From Hydnum rufescens UP504 (lineage: Eukaryota > Basidiomycota > Agaricomycetes > Cantharellales > Hydnaceae): DNA of 64,000 bases. Each line of letters opens with the position of its first letter. Position 1 is the stretch's first letter. This document shows positions 55,374 through 64,000 of the stretch, piece by piece. A program made the position numbers and the translations under genes. The DNA lies in NCBI GenBank assembly GCA_014904985.1, contig MU128933.1, forward strand, positions 186,001 through 250,000. The letters are read 5' to 3'. The notes beneath the pieces were generated by a model. That model did not search any database and was not told the origin of the DNA. It saw nothing but the letters and a program-made list of their open reading frames with translations.

Positions 55374-55979
55374 GGCTTCCTTCGAGATGGCTCCCTTCAT
55401 GATCATCACTTGGCTGGGGCTGGACGCTCTGATACGTTCTGGGACCCGACTCATTGACACAACTTGAATCCTCCCATCATTAATACGCTGTGGAGTAGGC
55501 AAAGACACCAATGATTTAGTCTCTATGCTTCGAACCCTGTCCAGGTCCTCGAGTTGAAGCTGAAACGAGAACACATCCGTACTCACCCTATGTTTTACTC
55601 GAATACTGGCAAATACACGGACGCAGGACCCCCCCCCCACTCCTATAACCAAGCAAACTGTTCAAAGCGCCGTTGCGAAAGGTACTCAGCTGATTAGTCC
55701 AATACTATACGGACACGCATTCATCGGCTCATCGGACAAATGTTTTGTACCGGCATGCTAATAAATAGCTGAAGATAATGTACAGCATGTGGCGTGCGCG
55801 AATATGTACTTGATGTGCAAATGAAGTGAAGTGAGGTGAGCAACTGTGCGTGTGCAAGCCGAAGGACGGGAGAGTCTTGAAGAATTAACAGTACTATAGA
55901 AATATTGAGGGCTGATTCCATAACGCAGGCCAGTCTCAGCCAATCAAGAAATTACGCCATAGGGTAAGGAAATAGTAAT

Positions 55980-58900
55980 TTATGCATTGACGTCGATGGG
56001 CACACTACTAGCCCCGTCCCGCCTGCGAGCATTGGTAGTGTGGCGAGTACCAAGATTGCGTCGAGAAAGAAGAGGGACAGCGGCGTCAGGTTTGTCTTTG
56101 AAACTCAATAGATCGTATAGCGACGCGATCTGATCTCCCTTTTCCTCGAGAGCTTCAATGACCTCCCGTAGGTGATCTGCGAGAACATGGCGTTTGAGAA
56201 TGTTGGAGGCGGGGTCCATCTTTCCATATTGATCAGCGAGCTCTACGTAGATCCTGTAAATTCATATAAGTATGCGCAGTATTTTTGGGATAATGTCATT
56301 ATACTAACGATTTGAAATGCGTGAAATCATCCTCAAGCTCACGAAGGACTCGAGCAAGGATGGTCTGGGGAGGCAGTTCGCCATCATCCCTTTCGTCACG
56401 ATCCTCCCTCAGTCTAGCACGATCGAAGGCCGCGGCGGCTGCGTCCAACAGTTCCCCCGGATCTGCCTCTGCAAGCCCAGGGCCAATTTTTCGACTATGA
56501 CGGGGAGGGGAAGGGCGATGTTTCCCGGAGGCGGCGCCTTCGTGTCGTTCTGCGTCGGTAACCATGCGATTTGGGCCCCGGCACCGGCACACACGACATG
56601 TCGATTCGTTGTGTTCAGGCAAAGAAAAGAATAGCTTCTCCATCCGCGCACCACGGATTTGTGGGAACGCATCACACTCTTTCCCTGGCTTGGCATTCAA
56701 AGGTCCATCTGGGTCGAGCCGGCTGCGTCTATGTGGTTGTTGACGGGGCTCATGCGACGAGGGGCCAGCAGAGTTAACGGGACTCTTGGGTCGTATGTCC
56801 GTTTGAGAAGCTTCGTCGTCCCCCGCAAGCGAGCGGCCCGAAAGGAACGAGCGGCGGTCCTCAACATCGGACTCGACACGCTCAAGCTCTGACAACTGAC
56901 AGATCGTTTATTGATCGGGAGACGCAGATGATCAGGAATAGAAATACATACACTTATGAAGCGTCGCGCAGTGCGTCCCGAACTGCCAACGGTAGCCCGT
57001 GACCGGAATTCAAAACCATCATTTGAGGCGATACTATGCTCAATGGGAAGACGATTGGTACCACCAAGGCGAGAGGATGGTCTGGGGGTACGTGCACGAT
57101 CATCGTCAGATTGCCGAGGATCTGAGAGTTGTGGGTCTTGGGTGGACTCCTCCGGAACAGGGCTCAGCGCGTTTGGGGGCTTCGACCTCACTTGCAGCAA
57201 GTGAATATTCGGGGGATGCAAAGGCTGTTCATCTTCTTGTTCGGTCGGGAACGAACCTTCTTCACGCTGAGCAGCATCCCGACGTTCACGGACACTTTCC
57301 TCTATGATGCCGCGGAGTCTGTGGACTTCCTCGCCAAGTCGTTCGACCTCTTCTCGAAGATCTTCGACTTCTTGACATCGTCGAAATATCTCTGCTTCAT
57401 CCTGCTCTCGCAACGAACGGAGTTCCTCCACAATCCTCCTGTGTTCGTCCAGTTCAGCCGTCATCTGAGCTAGCTGAGTCCTCAGACTGGTTACCAGATT
57501 CTCTAGAGCTGGAGTACAGTCCGTAATTCATTAATGACCTGTCCCAAAGCCAAAGTGAAGGGGAAAAGGCACCTTTCTTTGTATCGACAACCTCTTTATA
57601 CCGAGCTTCCCAGACCTGTAATTCGTCGGGATTTGTTGGCTTAGAAGAGGATGATGCCATAGGCTCATTAGCACGGCCTTTACCCTTGCGATCGCGTTCC
57701 TTAGCATTGTTCTGCGACAACTGCTTCTGGATTTCGGCCTGAACACGTGTTCGCTCACGAGCAACATCAGCGCGGCATTTTTCCAGATCGAGTTCGAGCT
57801 CCCGGACACGCCGTCGCGAAGTAATATTTTCGGTTTCAAATTCTCGAAGTCGTGCAGCGAGCTGCTCAATAGTCGCCTTGATCACGGTTGCTGCAATAAT
57901 TAAAAAGGAGACTAAGCCAGAGACCAAAGGCAACATACGGGACAGAGGGCTACGCACCGTCGGCGCTGCTCTGTTTCATGTGTCTGTATCGTCGTGAGGC
58001 CTTGTTTGGCGTCGCCACAGCCGAGGTCAGTCCGGTAACATCAGGGAGATGAACACTCGTATTCCGAGGGAAATGAAAGGGTCGGGAAGGACCAGAGCGA
58101 CGAGTTCGAACGTCTGTGGCAGGGTCCCGAGGATTAGTTGCCACTTTAGCAGCACGTTTTTCGACCTCGGAGGCGGGTTTCACAACATCTTTGGGCCCGG
58201 CAAAGAATTTGGCATCAGCTCGATCGGCGTCTTGGCGTTCTCGTTCGATTTCATTGGTCAAGCCTCGTGCGGCTACGGTGAACTGACTGGCGCCACCAAT
58301 GGTACGCGTGGGAGCTGGATTAGGCTGAGGAATGCGTTCAGACCGTTGGAATCCCTGGGCCCTCCTGGGTCTCTTTGGGCTAAAAGCGCCAGCACGACCG
58401 TTACCGAGAGTATCGGTTAACGTTGCTCGCCCCCCACGGCCACCCATAGAACTGCCTGTCTCGCTCTGCTGCATAGTAGAGGCAGAATCATCCTCGGGAT
58501 CTGACTCACTGAATCCAAAATTATCACGATGGGGTTCCGCAGACGGGGCGTTGTGTACCTCAAATTGGCCTGACTCAAGAGCCCGGTCTAGCTCGGCAGT
58601 GTCTTCGACGATAATGGGGTCCGCAGTACTAAATGATGGTATAAATGGCTACAAAAAACATGTTTAAAGAGAAGGGTCGCTTATTGAGTGGGTGTACACA
58701 TACCTTTTGACGCGGCGGCTTCGAGTTTTGGTGCGACTCCAGGGGAACGGAATCATCCAGCAGGCTACGACCACGACCATCTAGCAGGTCTGGCAGTTTT
58801 CTCTCTGGATCAAACTCAGCAATATTCGAACGAGAGGGCGTACGACCCGGCGGGCCACCTAGCCCAGCCCCAAGAGTGACAGCAGACGCGTGATGATTTA

Positions 58901-59237
58901 GACTAGAAGAAAAGGTCTCGGCAACATGCATGACTGAGTCATCGCCTCCATGTAATGAGCGAAAGTCGGGAGCCAATCGGGAAATTTCGTCGAAATTGGA
59001 GAGGTCATGGTGTTCGTGTGTGCTAAACGAGGGAAAGGCGTCCGCGCCTGATGAGAACGCACCATCCCCCGGCTCGCGATGCCGAGGATACTCGATGCTG
59101 TACTCTGTCGAGTGTGTATCGGTGTTTTCGAACGTGAGATCTCCTACACGGGCAAGAACATCTTGCTCGAGTCGGCGCCGCGACTCTTCTTGTTCGTCGC
59201 CGGGAATATCCCAATGTGGGGCCTGGTTATGGGGCAT
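55980..59237 (-). CDS. Cep57/Ppc89-like spindle-pole coiled-coil protein
   Basis: The start at 59237 gives MPHNQAPHWDIPGDEQEESR and a long disordered Ser/Asp/His-rich part with SFSTHEHHDLSNFDE and RTPSRSNIAEFDPERKLPDL. The middle is extended coiled coil (AARLREFETENITSRRRVRE, DLREEVERLGEEVHRLRGII). A Cys-containing NESTCRVCRCRG segment precedes the C-terminal Cep57-type microtubule-binding domain: LARVLRELEDDFTHFKSLV, YVELADQYGKMDPASN and VIEALEEKGDQIASLYDLL. This order matches fungal Ppc89/Cep57 proteins that anchor the spindle pole body. It ends at 55980 after a short basic tail. Several small introns. Domain call firm; orthology to Ppc89 likely. Confidence 0.85.
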
Positions 59238-59540
59238 CGTGCGTCGTGCTTAGCAGTGAGCGTGAGGAATGGGTGACGCAAAAGAGGGGGAAGGAGGTAC
59301 GCTGGGGGAGCACGCTGCCAACAGTAGGATTGTTTTGCTTCACGTGAGATGGTAAACAAGAGTAAACAACCAAATGGATGTACTAGAATGAACATAATTC
59401 ACAATGAAGGTGGGCTACAACAGGAAAAGAGTAGAAGGTGTGAGTTACGCGGTACACTACGATGGAGTTGACAGCGACACTAGAGGATGCAGAGGGTTCC
59501 CCAGGGTCATGTAAAGGTGACGCTACGAGGGTGCCAACTC

Positions 59541-60365
59541 CTAGAGTTCACCGCCATAAAAGGCTTTGAGGCACTGTTCTGCCTCGGCATAGTCGACTTT
59601 CAATGTGTCAACCAGTGCCTTGATCTTGGCCAGAGCGTTTTCCTCGCTGAGGTCAATTCTCCGTTCCTCATCTCGAAGTTGTCCATAATGTTGCATGCGC
59701 TCGCACGAAATCTGCATTTTCCGCACACCAAGGGCTGCTGAGGAACCTTTGAGGAAATGCCCAAGAGATGATAGTTTGTTCAAGTCCCGCGTTTCTCTGA
59801 GAGGGTAGAATCCTCCTAGTCAGTGATTTAACGGCCCAAATGATCGGAACATGTTTCACGCAATCGGGTGACAACTCACAGGGCGGTAGCCATCTCCACA
59901 AATGTGGAACCTGCTTGTCCAAAGTAGGTCCCTATGATCGATTTAGAGAAGTCGTGATCGTCATCATCCATCTCGAGTATTTGGCCAAAGGTGTCCATAT
60001 CGATGACATCAGCAGTAGTAGCTTTCTGGAGGAAGATCCGTCAGCGCCCTGCTTTCAAGAGTAAAATTGTGTTATACCTCCGGGGAGGTATCAGGAGACA
60101 CATCTGTGGGCACTAGTCGCCGTGCTGTATCGGCTAGTTCGGGAGATGGCTGTCGCCGAACAGTCTCCTCTTCCCGAACACGGGGTGATATTTGGGGAAT
60201 GACAGGGATGGTAGTTAATTGGGCGGCTTTTGATGAAGATGAGGAACGTCTTGGAATGGGAGGGGGGGATGGCCGATGCGTAGGGGGTGCTTCAAGGCTG
60301 GATCTTCGTAGCTTCACATCGTGGTTGAGGATACGAGAGTCATTAAGAGTGGTGGTCGACGACAT
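59541..60365 (-). CDS. YPD1: Histidine phosphotransfer protein YPD1
   Basis: HPt intermediate of the fungal multistep phosphorelay (hybrid kinase to Ypd1 to Ssk1/Skn7), linking osmotic stress sensing to the HOG pathway. The start at 60365 gives MSSTTTLNDSRILNHDVKLR and a Ser/Pro/Arg-rich extension of about 100 residues, longer than in yeast. The HPt helices follow: MDTFGQILEMDDDDHDFSKS, GQAGSTFVEMATAL and the phosphorylation site LSSLGHFLKGSSAALG with its His and following Lys-Gly-Ser-Ser. The end is DLSEENALAKIKALVDTL and FYGGEL. Small introns at about 60065-60030 and 59880-59790. Catalytic His present. Confidence 0.9.
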
Positions 60366-61923
60366 GGGCCTGGCACTCCTCGTTGGACGGCTGTATCTGA
60401 GATATTACAGTAGCCTAATCAGAACACGGAACTTGCCGCTTCAGAGCTCTTTGCTGGTGCGTCATAAAATTCTTTACCATCCAAACGAGGCCACCCCGTT
60501 GGGGAAATAAGTGATCGTATGGAATATGCTATCTCTGTGTGGGGCTGCTCATACAATGGAAAGCTGCATTACTGGGCCTTACAAACTTATCCGATGATCC
60601 GGAACGGCCTGATTTAAGATTTACTCACGGGTTGGAAATTTCTGCTCTTGGACGGTTGTGGCAGCAAGAAGCCAAGTCATCCGTGGTCGTCACTCTCAAC
60701 GTGCCGCCGGGAGGGATCTGACACCCCCCCGCCAATAAAGGGATGGCAAAAACCGGGCCCCTCTTCATCATCTGGATCACCGATCTTTCTTAGGCTTGTA
60801 TTATAACAGAGCCGGGTTTCTCAATCAGTTTGGGGTTTGATTTTCCTCCTTAAGAAAAACCTACATAGTGACCTCCTTAGGTGTTCTCCCGCTTCATGTA
60901 ATATTCGTGAAAGCAACCCACATTGTAGTGCTTCAATATTACTGGGCGTAATACGCCAGACCTTCAGACAATTACGTTCTAAGCCTCCATATCATAAAAC
61001 CCTTCCTGGTGGTACCACCCGGTGATTCATTCAGCAGTTTCCCACCCGAAGAGTAAAGCGAATTGACCCCAGGTCATCCTGCACTTCCAACCCAAAGTCT
61101 ACGTCGAGTTGGTTGTGCTTCAGCCTCCCAGCACCCCTAGATATCACAATGCAAGGCGCCCCAGACTAGAGTCCCTGGTTGCGAGAACGGCAAGTGCTTA
61201 TCAACGGCGGCAAAAACCGATCAGTGAGTCCTGCACAGCCGTCCAAAATGCGTAACTTGCGACTTGTGGCGCCATAGTTTTTTTGGTCAGAAAAACACTG
61301 CATATCGGATCTATTCCTCAGCTACAAAGCTAGAATTAACCACCCTTGGAAAAGTCCTCACCTGGCTCTCGCCTGACACCCAATATTACCTTTACTCGGC
61401 TCAGTACCCTCACCGTGCTCCTTCACCCTTCTTCACCCCGGGGGGCACTGAATACCCGTCCGTCGCGCCCCCTCCGATTACGATCATGCTTCTCCTACCT
61501 CTCAATGCAACTTTTTCTCCTGGTGCTCTCCCTCCTAAGACACCGCGAGTGAGAAGTTGCGGGAAGCGACGGGGACGGGCGACCTTCCCCCTCCAGACCT
61601 CCCGTTGATCCAGTTTTCTTAGTTATAGGGCCCTTGAACAGACGATAATGTTGTGATCGATCATCTCAGTCCCCTTGATGCGGTTCGAATAGACGAATTC
61701 TCTCTTGCTTTTTCAGTGTCTAAAAGGACCAAACTGCTCCACTTGCTGAAGAGAGAAACTAGCGGGCACTTCAGGGGGCCTCTCCTTTCCCTTGTTGAAT
61801 GTCTCTAAGACTGAGCTCTTAATTGATTGTACTAATCTCGATATTCACGGCCCTCGAGTTGCATATGGTTTTTACAGTGCAAAGAGGGGCAAGTACACAC
61901 TTAGTATTCTTGTCGCGGGCGAA
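60366..61923. other. Intergenic region without recognised gene
   Basis: About 1.6 kb upstream of YPD1. Several short plus-strand frames (for example 61264-61608) look random. No repeat with another copy in the window was recognised. Confidence 0.35.
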
Positions 61924-62440
61924 CTATCTGACGCCACCCAAGATATACCAGTCTAACGTGCGCTCATAGAAACGAATGAGAGATCCCCAACTCCCACGCC
62001 TCAGCACCTCTACTGCTTCTGTAGGGATTTCGACAGAGGCTTTCGTATCATCACTTCTTGCCGCCATGGTCACGATCACATGCCCCGCTGTTCGATCTGA
62101 ACTCGAGTAAAACTCATTTCAGCTAGAAAAAGCACCTGGGGCTCATACGTTGAGGGATGTCATCAGTAATGCCCTCAACGGCCATATGAAGGCGCACTGA
62201 TCTGCTGTATGTTATCGAGGCTGCTTTGGTCATCCACGATCCCTGGGGTAGAGAAAGAGATAGATGGACTGGTAATCGTGATGAAAGGGTGTGGGACAGC
62301 GGGCAGGTACTCACCTAGTGTCGTATGGGTGCCCACGGACACAAGCCTCTTCGAAGCAATCAACGCCAAGATCAGACGTTGTCGGCAAGCGTGGGCTTAC
62401 TTAGTTCCTTATGTCATGGGGGTGACTTTAGGTCGTTAAA
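61924..62440 (-). CDS. Unrecognised minus-strand gene (partial model, possibly frameshifted)
   Basis: The 3' part reads as convincing protein on the minus strand: TAGHVIVTMAARSDDTKASV, EIPTEAVEVLR and SLIRFYERTLDWYILGGVR before TAG at 61924. Upstream, frames containing MAVEGITDDIPQRMSP and RLVSVGTHTTLGEYLPAV also look coding, but they are in phases that require either a missed intron or a frameshift near 62180-62210. A further frame 62711-62436 (RIIRVRDIERITLEIGDKL) may be the 5' part. No domain is recognised. It is divergent to, and close to, the VAP gene start at 62718. Confidence 0.45.
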
Positions 62441-62717
62441 CATGCACATTCAGGTGAGGTGTGAGACCTGCGGATCTTGTGGCTGTCTTTTGTGTGGGCA
62501 TGCGACTTATTCGTGATGGCTTGAGAGGAACGAATTTCGAGCTTTGGATATATTCTGTCCCATCCTTTGGTGTAAGCTTGTCTCCGATTTCTAATGTAAT
62601 CCTCTCTATGTCGCGAACGCGTATAATCCTCTTTGGGCGGCTATCCAATCCATTGGATTCGGCATTGTCCGGTGTTGAGTTCCTCCTATTGTTTCCCCCA
62701 CTCACCTTCACCTCGAG

Positions 62718-64000
62718 ATGGCTGCCATCCTCTCACCGTCAAACCAACTTGGCTTTAACAGTTGCGTCTTACAGGTGTTAATTTTTAAGCAGACCTTGAC
62801 CTTGCTCGCTCTGCAGGACCACTCACTCGCACTATTACCAAAACTCTTACTGTCACAAATCCACATGCCAACCCCATAGCATTCAAAGTCAAAACCACAG
62901 CCCCGAAAGTCAGCCCTATTTTTTTTTGGTCCTTGCACGTGCTTCTAAACATGCAGCCCCCGTTTCCCTCCCCAGCTTTACTGTGTCCGGCCAAATTCTG
63001 GGAGGATCGAAGCCGGTCAGAGCATCGACGTAGCCGGTGCGAAATCTTCCCATGTGTCTGTCAGATCCTTTTCTATTACTTTTCACTGATCTCCCCACCC
63101 TCTTTCATATGCCTTTGTGTGCTAGTTATCCTCCAGGCCATGCGTGATGAGCCCCCTCTAAGCACCAAATGCAAAGACAAGTTCCTTGTACAAACGACGC
63201 TAATAACGGGTGCACGCGAAACGAAGGCCCTCGGTGATCTAGTAAGTGAATCTAGTTGTCCAGGTTTGTGTGTTTCTCTTTCTCACCTCCCTTTAATGTA
63301 GTGGACGGCCAATGACGAAGACGAATCGACAAAGATCCATCAACAAAAGATCAAGGTTGTATATTTGCCACCCGAAGGTCAAGCCATCCCTGAAGATTCC
63401 TTTGAGCATCCGAGTCTTATGACGTCCGAAGGCGACCTCTCCGTGAGTTGTACACGTCGATGTTTGTTAAATGTAGCACGTAGATTGAATGGCACATGTT
63501 CCCTTCTCCCCAGCGTTTCGACACTGTTCGCGAGCACCCCCCAGCGAATGGACATGCGACCGCTCGCGAAGCTCTTAATGGGGGTCTGTCTGTCACCCCC
63601 CCAATGGACCGTCCCGGATCCCCAGGGGAATATCTTATTGCCCAAGAAGAAACTACCACCACGACAGCGATACTTCCTGACCCAGAACCCGTTTCTCCAA
63701 TCACACCAGTAGTGAGGGCCCCTACCCCTACCCCGGCACCTATAGTGGAGCCCGTCGCCACACCAGTTGCGCCCGCTCCTACTACAACCGCCCCCACCTC
63801 GATGCCAGAGGCAGACGACCTTGCCCCGCGATACGCCCAGGCTCTGGCCGAGATCGAACGCCTCCAGAATCTTGTGAATTCACTTCAGTCACAGCCCGTC
63901 GGAGTCAGACGGCGGACGACACGAGTTGTGTCTGAGGATGGTGAAAGCGTGCCAGGCGGGAGTGACGATGGGACGGCTGTCGACTCACTTATCGCGCCAC
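62718..64000 (+). CDS. VAP/Scs2-type ER membrane-contact protein (3' partial)
   Basis: ER tail-anchored VAMP-associated protein that binds FFAT motifs of lipid-transfer proteins. Exons 62718-62760, 62817-62908, 62976-63036, 63126-63241, 63302-63442, 63514 to beyond the window. The MSP domain is complete: MAAILSPSNQLGFNRPLTRT, PIAFKVKTTAPK, LYCVRPNSGRIEAGQSIDV, ILQAMRDEPP and CKDKFLVQTTLI. The FFAT-binding residues (KVKTTAPKxYCVRPNSG) are intact. A Thr/Pro-rich linker follows, then a short coiled coil (YAQALAEIERLQNLVNSLQ). The C-terminal membrane anchor would lie past 64000. The first intron starts GTTGCG. Confidence 0.93.

Overview
This window is nuclear DNA from a filamentous fungus, most likely a basidiomycete (Agaricomycetes). 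The evidence is dense, intron-rich genes whose introns are mostly 50-70 bp, and protein sequences that read as fungal orthologues (VNX1-type exchanger, ERG24, YPD1, YIA6-type carrier, Ppc89/Cep57). I suspect a Rhizoctonia/Ceratobasidium-like lineage, but the sequence alone does not prove the genus.

Layout: MCM6 (5' end outside the window) occupies 1-2360. A repeat- and relic-rich stretch follows (2.4-7.1 kb): a short MITE-like copy, a decayed minus-strand gene, copy A of an unrecognised gene family, and a truncated F-box-like fragment. A compact housekeeping block covers 7.3-28.1 kb: a DUF4140/DUF4139 (MuiA-like) protein, mitochondrial ribosomal protein mL46, the mitochondrial nuclease EndoG/Nuc1, the spliceosomal DEAH helicase Prp2/DHX16, a mitochondrial NAD/FAD-type carrier, the WD40-cyclophilin PPWD1 and an MFS transporter. 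A second accessory stretch (28.1-34.0 kb) holds a 665-bp TIR element with TA target-site duplication, an AAGTC-rich repeat, and copies C and D of the gene family seen at 4-6 kb. A second gene-dense block runs from 34.2 kb to the right edge: GINS subunit PSF2, a divergent beta-tubulin, a VNX1-type cation/H+ antiporter, DDB1, a coiled-coil protein, an F-box protein with a low-complexity tail, TRAPPC4/TRS23, ERG24, a Cep57/Ppc89-like spindle-pole protein, the phosphorelay protein YPD1, an unresolved minus-strand gene, and the 5' part of a VAP/Scs2 ER-contact protein.

The most unusual locus is the divergent beta-tubulin (35474-38036). It can be spliced into an intact frame of about 458 codons, yet it lacks the Gln-Cys-Gly triplet of the nucleotide-binding T1 loop, starts M-V-R-E-I instead of M-R-E-I, and has Leu and Ile at the positions equivalent to benzimidazole-site residues 198 and 200. 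Its best model uses 19 introns, three of which begin with GC. GC-AG introns also recur in mL46 and PPWD1. A second notable signal is a dispersed gene family (copies A-D) with a conserved Cys-containing C-terminus that I cannot assign to any known family. A third is a fold-back hairpin with arms of about 48 bp at 10.1 kb.

The genes do not form one pathway; the order looks like ordinary fungal housekeeping synteny interrupted by repeats. Two CMG-helicase subunit genes (MCM6, PSF2) and two DNA-damage or genome-related genes (DDB1, EndoG) are present, but nothing shows that they work as a cluster. All gene models were derived by eye from splice signals and conserved motifs, so individual exon edges may be off.
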